This document shows positions 35,110-43,785 of a DNA stretch of 64,000 bases, piece after piece. How positions within the stretch are numbered: the first letter of the stretch is position 1; each line of letters starts with the position of its first letter. Made by a program: the position numbers and the translations under genes. The notes under the pieces were generated by a model, which was given only the letters and a program-made list of their open reading frames with translations, ran no database searches and had not been told where the DNA came from. The DNA is taken from positions 310,001 through 374,000 of the forward strand of contig NZ_SDPQ02000002.1 of assembly GCF_004134905.2 (NCBI RefSeq), read 5' to 3'. This stretch comes from Aeromicrobium ginsengisoli. GTDB taxonomy: Bacteria; Actinomycetota; Actinomycetes; Propionibacteriales; Nocardioidaceae.

Positions 35110-35665
35110 GGGCGACCCAGGTGCCGTCACGACGGACGTACTCGATGCGGCGGCTCGCGGTGTCGTCCCGGCCGGCCCAGAACGTCAGCCTGGTGGGACG
35201 GACGAGACGGCCGGTCCAGGTGTCGGGCGGCTCGTCCGGCTCGAAGCCGGCCCACCGGTCGATGCGCTCGGCCAGCGGCAGCGCTGCGAGCTCGGGGGTG
35301 TTGAGCCACGCGAGCCTGCGCAGGTAGTCCGACCGGTGTGCATACGCCCACGCCAGCTCGCTCGGGTCGACGTCCTCGGTGGTGCCCTGCACCGTGAGCT
35401 GCCGCTTGTGCTCCGGCAACGGGATGACGAGGGCGACGCGAGGGTGGGCGGCGATCTGCTCGAGCTTGCGCGACCGCGAATCGGTGTGGAAGTAGAACCC
35501 GGCGTCGTCGAGCTCGCTGAGCAGGACCGTTCGGGCGTCGGGACTGCCGTCGGCCGCCACGGTGGCGAGCGTCATCGTCGGGCGTACCGGGTCGTCGTTC
35601 GACGGGAGCCACGCCCGCAGGAGCTCCCAGGGGTCAGCCGGCCAGTCGTCGCCGTGGACGCTCAC
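35093..35665 (-). CDS. Pyridoxamine 5'-phosphate oxidase family flavoprotein
   Basis: The 190-residue PNPOx-like split-barrel protein has PTMTLATVAADGSPDARTVLLSELDDAGFYFHTDSRSRK, the canonical FMN-binding region, HPRVALVIPLPEHKRQLTVQG, and a C-terminal dimerisation segment (VRPTRLTFWAGRDDTASRRIEY) as in true PdxH. It could make pyridoxal phosphate, but the C-terminal catalytic Arg/His set is only partly evident. The operon context suggests another flavin-dependent role. The GTG at 35665 overlaps the FAD-oxidase stop by four bases (GTGA). Confidence 0.82.
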   Translation of the reverse strand: MSVHGDDWPADPWELLRAWLPSNDDPVRPTMTLATVAADGSPDARTVLLSELDDAGFYFHTDSRSRKLEQIAAHPRVALVIPLPEHKRQLTVQGTTEDVDPSELAWAYAHRSDYLRRLAWLNTPELAALPLAERIDRWAGFEPDEPPDTWTGRLVRPTRLTFWAGRDDTASRRIEYVRRDGTWVAHVLPG

Positions 35666-36999
35666 TTGCCGCCCGTGACGACCGTGGGCTCGACGAGCTT
35701 GCCGGGGTTGAGCAGCCCGTTGGGGTCTGTGGTCGCCGCGAGCTCGCGGCTGCGCTCGGGCATGTAGTCCACGAACCACTGGTGCGGGTTGTGGAACCCG
35801 ACGCCCAGCGCGGTCAGCCGGGTGAACCCCGACCACACGTCGTCGGCACCGGTGTAGGGCGCCGTGAGCATCCCGATGGGTCGCCCACGCTGCCCCTCGA
35901 GGTGCAGCATCGCGCCGGGGTAGACCTGCTGCACCTCGTCGACCCGGTCGATCAGGGCGTCGCCGCTGACCTCGACGTGGAAGTACGTCTCGGTGGCCGC
36001 CTTCTGGAGCCACTCGATCGGGTGGTTGTAGCTCGTCATCGAGACCTTCATGGTCGGCTGGATGCCCTCGCGGACGGCCTCCACGGTGCCGCCTGCGGCC
36101 TCGACCAGGCGGGTCGCCTCGACCACGGTCGTGGGGTCGAGGATGGCCCGCAGGCTCGCCCGGCCCGGCGGCAGAGCGGTGTCGGAGGGCAGCGCGTCGG
36201 CGATCGTCGGCACGTCGGCCGAGACGAGCCGCGGGATCGGGTCGAGCTCGACGAGCGAGCGTACGAGGGCGAACGCGTCGTGGAAGTCCTCGAAGCTCGC
36301 ATAGAACGCCTGCCAGGCCTGCTGCGGCTCGAGCGCCACGGTGACGCGCGCGATGATGCCGGTCGTCCCGTAGTTGTGCAGGTACGGCTCGGTGTCGGTG
36401 CCCTCGACGTGCACGAGGGCCGCGTCCGGTGTGGCGTGCACGACATCGAGCGCCGTGACATAGCCCTGGTGCAGCATGCCGTGCTTGATCGAGCCGGTGC
36501 CGCCGGAGCCGCCCGAGACGAACCCACCGATCGTGGACTGGACGGTCGACGGGAACATCAGCAGCTGTTGGCCGGTCTTGTTGGCGGCCTGCTCGATCGC
36601 GATCAGCGTGGCGCCCGCGTCGGCGGTGGCGTAGCCGTCGCCGATCTCGACGATCGTCCGGGCCTTCGACATGTCGAGGACGAGGCCGCCGGCCATCGGG
36701 ATCGCCTGGCCGTAGTTTCCGGTGCCCTTGCCGCGCGGGGTGATCGGCACGCCGTGCCGGGTCGCGGCGCCGACCGCGAGCGCGATCTCCTCGGCCGTGG
36801 TCGGGGTGACGACGAGCTGAGCCCGGCCCAGCGGCAGCTGTTCCTTGACGACGGGCGACATCTCGGAGCCGTCGATCGAGGCGCGGTCGAGTGCCGCAGT
36901 CTCATCCGAGACCGCGGCGGCGCCCAACAGGTCACGCAGCTCGTGCGTGAGGGCGGTGACCCGGTCGGCGTCGACGGCCGGAAGTGTCTCGATGGTCAT
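35662..36999 (-). CDS. FAD-binding (GlcD/VAO-type) oxidoreductase
   Basis: The 445-residue protein has a PCMH FAD-binding domain with TPRGKGTGNYGQAIPMAGGLVLDMSKA and STIGGFVSGGSGGTGSIKHG, and ends in the family motif LLNPGKLVEP. Relatives oxidise hydroxy acids, alcohols or phenols (GlcD, lactate or vanillyl alcohol oxidases). The substrate is unknown. It overlaps both neighbours by four bases and shares an operon with a cytosine-deaminase-like hydrolase, so it may act on the deaminated product or a side chain. Confidence 0.85.
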   Translation of the reverse strand: MTIETLPAVDADRVTALTHELRDLLGAAAVSDETAALDRASIDGSEMSPVVKEQLPLGRAQLVVTPTTAEEIALAVGAATRHGVPITPRGKGTGNYGQAIPMAGGLVLDMSKARTIVEIGDGYATADAGATLIAIEQAANKTGQQLLMFPSTVQSTIGGFVSGGSGGTGSIKHGMLHQGYVTALDVVHATPDAALVHVEGTDTEPYLHNYGTTGIIARVTVALEPQQAWQAFYASFEDFHDAFALVRSLVELDPIPRLVSADVPTIADALPSDTALPPGRASLRAILDPTTVVEATRLVEAAGGTVEAVREGIQPTMKVSMTSYNHPIEWLQKAATETYFHVEVSGDALIDRVDEVQQVYPGAMLHLEGQRGRPIGMLTAPYTGADDVWSGFTRLTALGVGFHNPHQWFVDYMPERSRELAATTDPNGLLNPGKLVEPTVVTGGK

Positions 37000-38219
37000 G
37001 CGGCGGTGCCTTTCGTAGGAGCAATCTGTCGCTCGACCCGGCTCGTGGCGACGAGCCGGCCGGCGTGGATCACGTGGCGGTCGGGGGAGGCGGAGGCGAC
37101 GACCTCACCGAGACTGGCGCCGCGCACGGCGAGCAGCTCGGCCTTGGCACCGGGTCGCGGCCCGGCCTCGGGAAGGGACATGACGGACCGGGCGCCGTCG
37201 CCGATCGCGTGGATCGCCTCGTCGAGCGTCAGGTGGCCGGCCGTGACCAGCAGCGAGGCGGTCTCGAGCGCGTCGCCACGACCGACGGGGTTGAACGGGT
37301 CGCGGACGTTGTCGGCTCCCGCGCCGACGCGTACGCCGGCGTCGAGCAGGGCCCGCAATGCGGTGAGGCCACGAGGCGTCGAGGCAGCGTGCTCCCAGCC
37401 CTGCAGGTAGAGGTTGGTGATCGGCAGGCTGATGATGCCGATGTCGCTGGCCAGGACCTCGTCGATGACCTCGGCCAGCTCGTCGGGCGCCAGGGTGCCA
37501 AGGCGTACGCAATGGCCCGCGGACACCGGCTGGGTCCAGCCGCGCACGGCCCGGGCGAACTCCGGCATCGTCAGGGGCCCGTCGAGCGACTCGTCGGTGT
37601 GCAGGTCGACCGCGGCCCTGCGCCGCTTGGCGATCCCGAGGACGCGGTGCAGCTCGGCCAGTGGGTCGATCGCCATGTGAGGCGCTCCGCCGACGAGGTC
37701 GAAGCCCGCGTCGAGGGCTGCCTCGTAGACGGACTCGTCGATGAGCTCGCTGCCGAGTGCGACGAGCTGCAGGTCGATGAGGTCGGCGAGCTCGTCGCGC
37801 ACCTCGACCAGGGCGCGTACGCCGCGCAGCGGGTCACCCGTGCGGAGCAGGTCGACGTGCGAGCGGATCGCGGTCGTGCCGTGCTGGAGCATGTCGAGCG
37901 CCTGGGCACGCGCGCGTTCGACGATGTGCTCGGTGGCCATGTCGGTCGTGTGCCTGACCCACGACTCGACCGCGAGTCCGAGGTCGCCCATCGGCGGATT
38001 GATCTGGTCCCAGCTGCGGGCCTTGTCGAGGTGGGCGTGCGGCTCGGCGGGGGCGGTCAGCACGACGAATCCGGTCAGGTCGAGCTCGTGGGCCGCGGCG
38101 CTCGCCGTCCCGGCCGGTACGACCTGGGCGACGGTGTCGCCGTCGAGCACGACGTCGACCGCGCTGCCGTCGGCCAGCCGGGCGCCCCGCAGGACGTCGA
38201 GCGGCCGGGGCAGGTTCAT
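36996..38219 (-). CDS. Amidohydrolase, cytosine deaminase (CodA)-like
   Basis: The 407-residue protein has the metal-binding HxH at 61-63 in EPHAHLDKARSW, a typical cytosine/isocytosine-deaminase start. DLHTDESLDG, SAGHCVRLG and the metal Asp in GADNVRDPFNPVGRGD follow, all matching CodA or AtzC relatives. It should hydrolytically deaminate or open a nitrogen heterocycle with one zinc or iron ion. It is the first gene of the operon 38219 to 34090 and divergent from the ferredoxin-reductase gene; a degenerate inverted repeat lies between them. Confidence 0.85.
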   Translation of the reverse strand: MNLPRPLDVLRGARLADGSAVDVVLDGDTVAQVVPAGTASAAAHELDLTGFVVLTAPAEPHAHLDKARSWDQINPPMGDLGLAVESWVRHTTDMATEHIVERARAQALDMLQHGTTAIRSHVDLLRTGDPLRGVRALVEVRDELADLIDLQLVALGSELIDESVYEAALDAGFDLVGGAPHMAIDPLAELHRVLGIAKRRRAAVDLHTDESLDGPLTMPEFARAVRGWTQPVSAGHCVRLGTLAPDELAEVIDEVLASDIGIISLPITNLYLQGWEHAASTPRGLTALRALLDAGVRVGAGADNVRDPFNPVGRGDALETASLLVTAGHLTLDEAIHAIGDGARSVMSLPEAGPRPGAKAELLAVRGASLGEVVASASPDRHVIHAGRLVATSRVERQIAPTKGTAA

Positions 38220-38279
38220 ACGCGGGATCCGCGGTTCTGTCGCACCTCAGTGAGACTAGGCACACCACATTTCTCGGGC

Positions 38280-38297
38280 ATGAACCGTTCGTTTCAT
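38280..38297. promoter_or_regulatory. Imperfect 18-base inverted repeat in the divergent promoter region
   Basis: ATGAACCGTTCGTTTCAT matches its reverse complement at 14 of 18 positions, with perfect ATGAA/TTCAT arms. It is centred between the two divergent operons of the catabolic island, a suitable site for one regulator to control both. Confidence 0.4.
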
Positions 38298-38359
38298 CGC
38301 GTTAACTCTCTGTTGCCGACCCCGGAATGCGCGATTTCGCCCTCTACTGTTCACGACAC

Positions 38360-39304
38360 ATGAACGAGCCCACGAGTGACCTCAGCGTCCGGGTCGACGG
38401 TCGGACCGACGTCGGCGCCGACCTCGTCGTGCTCGATCTCGTACGTGCTGACGGTGGTGCGTTGCCGCTCTGGGCGCCGGGCGCGCACGTCGACGTTTTG
38501 CTGCCGTCCGGCCTGGTGCGGCAGTACTCCCTGTGTGGCACGGAGCCTGATCACTGGCGCATCGCGGTGCTGCGGGAGGCGGCCGGCCGGGGTGGCTCGG
38601 CGTGGCTGCACACCAACGCGCAGGCCGGCTCGGTGCTCGGCATCGCGGGGCCGCGCAACCACTTCGCGTTCGAGGCGACCGGCGCACCCGTCGTGCTGAT
38701 CGCCGGCGGCGTGGGCATCACGCCGATCCTGCCGATGGCGGTCGCAGCCGTCGCCGCTGGTGCCGACGTCGTGCTGCACTACGCCGGGCACGAGGGCCGC
38801 ATGGCGTTCGTCGACGAGCTCGTCGCATTGCTCGGCGACCGTCTGGTGCTGCACGTGGCCGAGCGTGGCCAGCGCCTCGACGTCGATGCGGTTCTGGGGG
38901 CGGCCGCTGGTGCGGTCGTACGTTGCTGCGGTCCGGCCGGGCTGGTCGATGCCGCGGAGCGGGCCGCCGAGGCGTACGGGCTGGACTTCCACGCCGAGCG
39001 GTTCGTCGCCGAGCCGCTGAGTGCCCCGGTGTGGGCCGGCGACTTCGAGGTCGAGATGGCCTCGAGCGGCCTGACCGTCACGGTGCCGCCGGACCGGAGC
39101 ATCCTCGAGGTCGCCGAGGAGAACGGGGTGTTCGTGCTGTCGAGCTGCCACGAAGGGACCTGCGGCACGTGCGAGACGCCGGTCCTGGAGGGCGACGTCG
39201 ACCACCGCGACTCGATCCTCACGCCGTCCGAGCGTGAGCGGGGCGACCTGATGTACATCTGCGTCTCCCGCGCAGCGTGCCCCCGACTTGTCCTGGAGCT
39301 GTGA
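38360..39304 (+). CDS. PDR/VanB-type ferredoxin reductase (FMN/FAD, NAD and 2Fe-2S)
   Basis: The 314-residue protein has a flavin-binding RQYSLCG, a NAD-binding GGVGITPILPM, and a C-terminal plant-type ferredoxin domain with C-x4-C-x2-C (CHEGTCGTC) and a final Cys in YICVSRAAC. This is the phthalate dioxygenase reductase layout. Such enzymes feed electrons to Rieske oxygenases, often demethylases or heterocycle hydroxylases. No terminal oxygenase gene is present in this window. The ATG at 38360 follows a -10-like TACTGT (38345-38350). It is followed one base later by an amidohydrolase gene. Confidence 0.9.
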   Translation: MNEPTSDLSVRVDGRTDVGADLVVLDLVRADGGALPLWAPGAHVDVLLPSGLVRQYSLCGTEPDHWRIAVLREAAGRGGSAWLHTNAQAGSVLGIAGPRNHFAFEATGAPVVLIAGGVGITPILPMAVAAVAAGADVVLHYAGHEGRMAFVDELVALLGDRLVLHVAERGQRLDVDAVLGAAAGAVVRCCGPAGLVDAAERAAEAYGLDFHAERFVAEPLSAPVWAGDFEVEMASSGLTVTVPPDRSILEVAEENGVFVLSSCHEGTCGTCETPVLEGDVDHRDSILTPSERERGDLMYICVSRAACPRLVLEL

Positions 39305-39305
39305 C

Positions 39306-40694
39306 ATGAGCGAGCGAAGCATGACTCAGCTCTTGGTCACCGATGCACGACTCATCACCGTCCCGGCGGGCACCGACGACCCCGGCTACGTCGAACGCGG
39401 CTGGCTGCGGGTCGCCGACGGCGTGATCGTGGAGATCGGCGACGGCGCTGCTCCACCTGCAGGCACCGCCGAGGTGCTCGATGTCGACGGGGCATTCGTC
39501 GCACCGGGCTTCGTCTCGTCGCACAGCCACCTGTTCACCAGCGCGAGCCGGGGGCTCGGCGTCACCGAGACGCTCTACGGCTGGTGCGACTCGATGCTCG
39601 GCCTGATCCGGCACGCGACCGGCGACGACATCTACTGGACGACGCTGCACGGCGCGTTGGACTTCCTCACGCACGGCGTCACCACGGCGTACGACTTCAC
39701 GGATCCCCGCATCCCGTGGGAGCCGATGATCGAGGGTCGTCGCCAGGTCGTGGGCGCCCTGCGGCCGGTCGACTACCAGCTGCGGCAGATCGACGCCAAG
39801 GCCGACGCGGGGCTGCGGTTCGTCAACTCGATCCCGCTCGACGATGCGTCGGGCGGGTCCGAGGACGTGCTCGCACGACTGGCAGAGGTCGTGGCGCACG
39901 TGCGTACGCTCGACCCGGCGCTTGCGCTCGGTGCGGCGGTCACCGGCGCCGTGCAGTGGTCCAACCGGGCCGATGCCGCCGAGATCGAGGTCGAGGCGAT
40001 GCGCCGGTTCGGCCTCATCAACCAGGCGCACTTCCTCGAGACCCGCGAGGCGACCGAGCTGCAGCAGGCCAAGTTCGCGCTCTACCGCGACGCCGGCGCC
40101 CTGGGCCCCGGCATGATCTTCGGGCACTTCATCCAGACGACACCCGAGATCATCGGCGCCGTGGCCGACGCCGGTGCAGGCATGTCCTGGCAGCCGGCGT
40201 CCAACGGCCGGCTCGCCTCGGGCGTCGCGGACGTCCCGGCGATGCTCGCGGCCGGCATGACCGTCGGCATGGGCCTCGACGACCAGGCGTGCACCGACGT
40301 CTCGGACCCGTGGCAGAACATGCGGATGGGCATGGCGCTCGTCCGCGCGCAGACCGGCCGGCCGCTCGACATGATGCCCGAGACCGTCCTGCGCCTGCAC
40401 ACGTTGGGCGGCGCCGAGCTGCTGGGCGTCGCCGACCGGGTCGGCAGCCTCGAGGTCGGCAAGCTCGCGGACTTCGTCGTGGTCGATCCGGTCGACCCCG
40501 ACATCGGTCCGCTGTGGCACCCGGTCCGCAACTACGTGCTGTCGTGCGGGCAGCGCAACCTCAAACGTACGTACGTCGGAGGGCGGCTCGTCGCGCAGGA
40601 CGGCCGCCCGGTCAACCCGCTGGCAGCCGAGTCGCGGGCCAAGGTACGTGAGGTGCTCGGGCGCCTTGCGGCGAACCACGGCCACCCTGCGTAA
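39306..40694 (+). CDS. Amidohydrolase, Atz/Trz-type deaminase
   Basis: The 462-residue protein has HxH at 73-75 (SSHSHLFTSASRG), HF in NQAHFLE, GHFIQ, and a metal-site Asp in GLDDQACTD, followed by the C-terminal beta-sandwich VGSLEVGKLADFVVVDP. The subfamily includes chlorohydrolases, SAH deaminase and guanine deaminase. The substrate is unknown. Cotranscription with a ferredoxin reductase suggests that an oxidised heterocycle is processed. Start is at 39306; a second in-frame ATG at 39321 is possible. Confidence 0.83.
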   Translation: MSERSMTQLLVTDARLITVPAGTDDPGYVERGWLRVADGVIVEIGDGAAPPAGTAEVLDVDGAFVAPGFVSSHSHLFTSASRGLGVTETLYGWCDSMLGLIRHATGDDIYWTTLHGALDFLTHGVTTAYDFTDPRIPWEPMIEGRRQVVGALRPVDYQLRQIDAKADAGLRFVNSIPLDDASGGSEDVLARLAEVVAHVRTLDPALALGAAVTGAVQWSNRADAAEIEVEAMRRFGLINQAHFLETREATELQQAKFALYRDAGALGPGMIFGHFIQTTPEIIGAVADAGAGMSWQPASNGRLASGVADVPAMLAAGMTVGMGLDDQACTDVSDPWQNMRMGMALVRAQTGRPLDMMPETVLRLHTLGGAELLGVADRVGSLEVGKLADFVVVDPVDPDIGPLWHPVRNYVLSCGQRNLKRTYVGGRLVAQDGRPVNPLAAESRAKVREVLGRLAANHGHPA

Positions 40695-40719
40695 CAGGGC
40701 TCCGCGCAACGGGAGGTCT

Positions 40720-40743
40720 CATGTTTCGCGATCCCGGAACATG
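40720..40743. promoter_or_regulatory. 9-6-9 inverted repeat upstream of the ABC importer genes
   Basis: CATGTTTCG (40720-40728) and CGGAACATG (40735-40743) are complementary at eight of nine positions. It lies about 100 bases before the ATPase start, in the 141-base gap 40695-40835. It could be the operator of the importer operon. Confidence 0.4.
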
Positions 40744-40835
40744 TGTTGCAAAAGGTTACGGTCATGACACTTCGGTGAAATGTCCCGCTCGTAGCGTCGT
40801 TCTTGTTCGATTCCCACGCTTGAGAGCGAGCCGCT

Positions 40836-41615
40836 GTGGCCCTGACATCTCCCGCCACGCCGTCCGTGGCGACGACGCCGCCCGGCACCCTGATCGACTT
40901 CCGGGACGTCGCGATGCGCTTCCCGAACGGGACGGTCGCGCTGTCGGGTGTCGACGTCAACGTCCGTCGCGGCGAGTTCGTCACGGTGGTCGGGCCGTCG
41001 GGCTGCGGCAAGTCCACGCTGTTGCGGATCGCCTCGGGCCTCGAGCGGGCCAGCGAGGGGACCGTCACGGTCAACACCGACCGGATCGGCTTCGTGTTCC
41101 AGGACGCGACGCTGCTGGCGTGGCGCGACGTGCAGCGCAACGTCGAGCTGCTCGCCGAGCTGGCCGGCGAGCGCAAGAACAAGCGCCGCGCCAAGGCCGA
41201 TGCCGCGATCGAGCTGGTCGGGCTCAGCGGGTTCGAGAAGCACCTGCCCAAGCAGCTGTCCGGTGGCATGAAGATGCGGACGTCCCTCGCCCGGTCGCTG
41301 ACCCTCGACCCCGAGCTGTTCTTGTTCGACGAGCCGTTCGGCGCCCTCGACGAGATCACCCGTGAGCGACTCAACGACGAGCTGATCCGGCTCTTCGTCA
41401 AGCAGGGCTTCGCCGGGATGTTCATCACCCACTCGGTCTCCGAGGCGGTCTACCTGTCCACCAAGGTCGTCGTGATGTCGGGCCGCCCCGGCCGCATCGT
41501 CAAGACGATCGACATCCCGTTGCCGATGCCACGCGATCCCGACGTGCGTTACACCGCGGAGTTCGCGGAGCTGGTCGGCGAGGTCTCGCACGCGCTGAGG
41601 GAGGGGCACGCATGA
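40836..41615 (+). CDS. ABC importer ATPase, nitrate/sulfonate/NMT1 type
   Basis: The 259-residue ATPase has Walker A GPSGCGKST, signature LSGGMKMRTSLARSL, and Walker B LFLFDEPFGALD. The MKMR form of the signature and the EITRERLNDELIRL segment are characteristic of SsuB/TauB/NrtD-like ATPases. The next two genes encode the permease and lipoprotein. The stop overlaps the permease ATG by four bases. It energises uptake of the island's substrate. Confidence 0.92.
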   Translation: MALTSPATPSVATTPPGTLIDFRDVAMRFPNGTVALSGVDVNVRRGEFVTVVGPSGCGKSTLLRIASGLERASEGTVTVNTDRIGFVFQDATLLAWRDVQRNVELLAELAGERKNKRRAKADAAIELVGLSGFEKHLPKQLSGGMKMRTSLARSLTLDPELFLFDEPFGALDEITRERLNDELIRLFVKQGFAGMFITHSVSEAVYLSTKVVVMSGRPGRIVKTIDIPLPMPRDPDVRYTAEFAELVGEVSHALREGHA

Positions 41616-42481
41616 CCGACACCGTCGTGACCGAGCCGTCGGCGGTCGTCGCCGAGATCACGCCCGCACGGCCTTCGGTGCCCAAGCGGGGCTTCGGCTC
41701 GCGTGTCGTGTCGGCGGCCGTGTCGGCGCTGCCGCCCCTCGCGGTGTTCGCGTTCCTGATCGGCCTCTGGTACGCGCTCAACGCCTGGGTCGTACGCCCG
41801 AAGTTCCTGCTCCCGCGCCCGGACCAGATCATCAGCGACGGGTTCATGAACGACCTGACCCGCCAGCAGATCATCGACGGCGTCTGGCAGACCAGCAAGG
41901 TCGTCGTGACCGGCCTCGTGATCGCCGCGGCGATCGGCATCGCGTGGGCCGTGGCGATGTCGCTCGGCACGTGGATCCAGCGGTCCACCTACCCGTACGC
42001 CGTGATCCTGCAGTGCATCCCGATCCTCGCGATCGTGCCCTTGATCGGCGTCTGGTTCGGCTACGAGTTCAAGGCGCGCGTCGTGGTCTGCGTCATGATC
42101 GCGCTGTTCCCGATGGTGTCCAACACGCTGTTCGGCCTGCAGTCGGTGGATCGGTCGCAGTACGAGCTGTTCCAGCTGCAGCGTGCCGAGCGTTGGACCG
42201 TGCTGACCAAGCTGATGTTCCCGGCGGCGCTGCCGGCGATCTTCGTCGGCCTCCGCACGTCGGCCGGCCTGTCGGTCGTCGGCGCGATCGTCGGCGACTT
42301 CTTCTTCCAGCGCGGCACGCCGGGCATCGGGGCGCTGCTCCAGACGTACGCCCGGGTGCTCGACTACACGCAGCTGTTTGCCGCGATCCTCGTCGCCGCG
42401 CTGCTCGGCGTTGCGATGTTCGGCCTGTTCGGCCTGCTGTCCAAGCTCGTCGTCGGTCGTTGGTACGAGCCCGTCAAGTAA
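41612..42481 (+). CDS. ABC importer permease, SsuC/TauC type
   Basis: The 289-residue membrane protein has about six transmembrane helices. The EAA-like cytoplasmic loop is visible in LQRAERWTVLTKLMFPAALPAIFVGLRTSAGLSVVGAIVGDFF. The family (BPD_transp_1) forms the homodimeric channel. Its ATG lies within the ATPase stop. Length and topology are normal. Confidence 0.92.
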   Translation: MTDTVVTEPSAVVAEITPARPSVPKRGFGSRVVSAAVSALPPLAVFAFLIGLWYALNAWVVRPKFLLPRPDQIISDGFMNDLTRQQIIDGVWQTSKVVVTGLVIAAAIGIAWAVAMSLGTWIQRSTYPYAVILQCIPILAIVPLIGVWFGYEFKARVVVCVMIALFPMVSNTLFGLQSVDRSQYELFQLQRAERWTVLTKLMFPAALPAIFVGLRTSAGLSVVGAIVGDFFFQRGTPGIGALLQTYARVLDYTQLFAAILVAALLGVAMFGLFGLLSKLVVGRWYEPVK

Positions 42482-42534
42482 CCCCTCGACTTCCCCGGAA
42501 GACCCCCACCCCTGCACCGAAAGCGAGACACGTC

Positions 42535-43713
42535 ATGCGCAGTAGAACAACCCGCCGCGTCGCGGCCGTCGCGGGACTCGTCGCCCTGTCGACGGTCCTG
42601 ACGGCTTGTGGCTCATCCGACGACAAGGACACCAAGGCGAGCGCGGCGAGCGCCACGGTCGACCTGGCCAAGGCCGGCTGCCCGGCCACCATCGTGGTCC
42701 AGACCGACTGGAACCCCGAGTCGGAGCACGGTCACCTCTACGAGATGTTCGGCCCTGACGCCAAGATCGACGCGGGCAAGAAGTCCGTGTCCGGCACGCT
42801 GATGCTGGACGGCAAGTCGACCGGTGTGAAGCTCGAGGTGCGCGCGGGCGGTCCCGCGATCGGATACACCGGGGTGGGGGCCCAGATGTACACCGACAAG
42901 TCGATCACGATGGGCTACATCACGACGGACGACCAGATCGCCAACTCCAAGAAGACCCCCACCAAGGCGTTCTTCGCGCCGCTCGACGAGAGCCCGATCA
43001 TGGTCATGTGGGACCCCAAGACCTACCCGGACGTCAAGAGCGTCAAGGACATCAAGGCGGCGCTCGACAAGTCCGGCGGCGTGTGGCGCTACTTCGCCGG
43101 CTCGGCCTACCAGGACTACCTGCGTGACGCCGGGTTCGTGTCCAAGAAGAGCCAGGACTCCAGCTACGACGGCACGCCGGCCAACTTCGTCGCCGCAGGC
43201 GGCAAGGACATGCAGCAGGGCTTCGCCTCGGCCGAGCCCTACATCTACGAGCACGAGATCAAGAACTGGGACAAGCCGGTCAAGTACGCGCTGGTCTCCG
43301 AGACCGGCTGGAACCCGTACCAGTCCGAGATGGCCGTGCGTACGGCTGACTTCACGAAGCTGACGCCGTGCCTCAAGGCGCTGACGCCGGTGCTGCAGCA
43401 GGCCGAGGTCAACTACTTCGCCGACCCGAAGGCCGCGGACGCACTGATCCAGGACCTCGTCGCGCAGTACAACACCGGCTGGACCTACAGCCCCGGCGTG
43501 GCGGACTACTCGCGCAAGACCATGATCGACATCGGTCTGGTCAGCAACGGTGACAACAAGGCGATCGGCGACTTCGATCCGGCCCGCATGTCCACGTTCT
43601 TCGACACCGCTTCGAAGATCTACACCAAGCTCGGCACCGACATCGATCCCAGTGTCACCGCCGAGGACCTGTACACGAACGACTTCATCGATCCCTCCAT
43701 CGGTCTGAAGTAG
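42535..43713 (+). CDS. ABC substrate-binding lipoprotein, NMT1/ThiY-like
   Basis: The 392-residue protein has a lipoprotein signal with Cys25 (STVLTAC). The mature part has the NMT1-like folds VVQTDWNPESEHGHLYEMFG and AGGKDMQQGFASAEPYIYEHE. NMT1 relatives bind thiamine-pyrimidine precursors and other small aromatic or heterocyclic molecules. With amidohydrolases around it, a pyrimidine- or purine-like ligand is a reasonable guess, but no residue defines it. The ATG at 42535 precedes the signal; the longer frame is part of the permease gene. Confidence 0.87.
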   Translation: MRSRTTRRVAAVAGLVALSTVLTACGSSDDKDTKASAASATVDLAKAGCPATIVVQTDWNPESEHGHLYEMFGPDAKIDAGKKSVSGTLMLDGKSTGVKLEVRAGGPAIGYTGVGAQMYTDKSITMGYITTDDQIANSKKTPTKAFFAPLDESPIMVMWDPKTYPDVKSVKDIKAALDKSGGVWRYFAGSAYQDYLRDAGFVSKKSQDSSYDGTPANFVAAGGKDMQQGFASAEPYIYEHEIKNWDKPVKYALVSETGWNPYQSEMAVRTADFTKLTPCLKALTPVLQQAEVNYFADPKAADALIQDLVAQYNTGWTYSPGVADYSRKTMIDIGLVSNGDNKAIGDFDPARMSTFFDTASKIYTKLGTDIDPSVTAEDLYTNDFIDPSIGLK

Positions 43714-43732
43714 CTCGCGGCAGGTTCACGAC

Positions 43733-43768
43733 GTGGCGTCCCCGGTCGGCTGTCGGCCGGGGCGCCAC
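43733..43768 (+). terminator. GC-rich hairpin after the importer genes
   Basis: GTGGCGTCCCCGG (43733-43745) pairs with CCGGGGCGCCAC (43757-43768) with a single bulge. No T-run follows. It probably attenuates read-through into the creatininase-like gene, whose ATG is 18 bases later, behind CTGGAGG. Confidence 0.5.
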
Positions 43769-43785
43769 CTCACCTGGAGGACACG

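Noticed and set aside
40719..41609. Minus-strand frame over the ABC ATPase gene
   Set aside because: Antisense to a gene with complete Walker A, signature and Walker B motifs.
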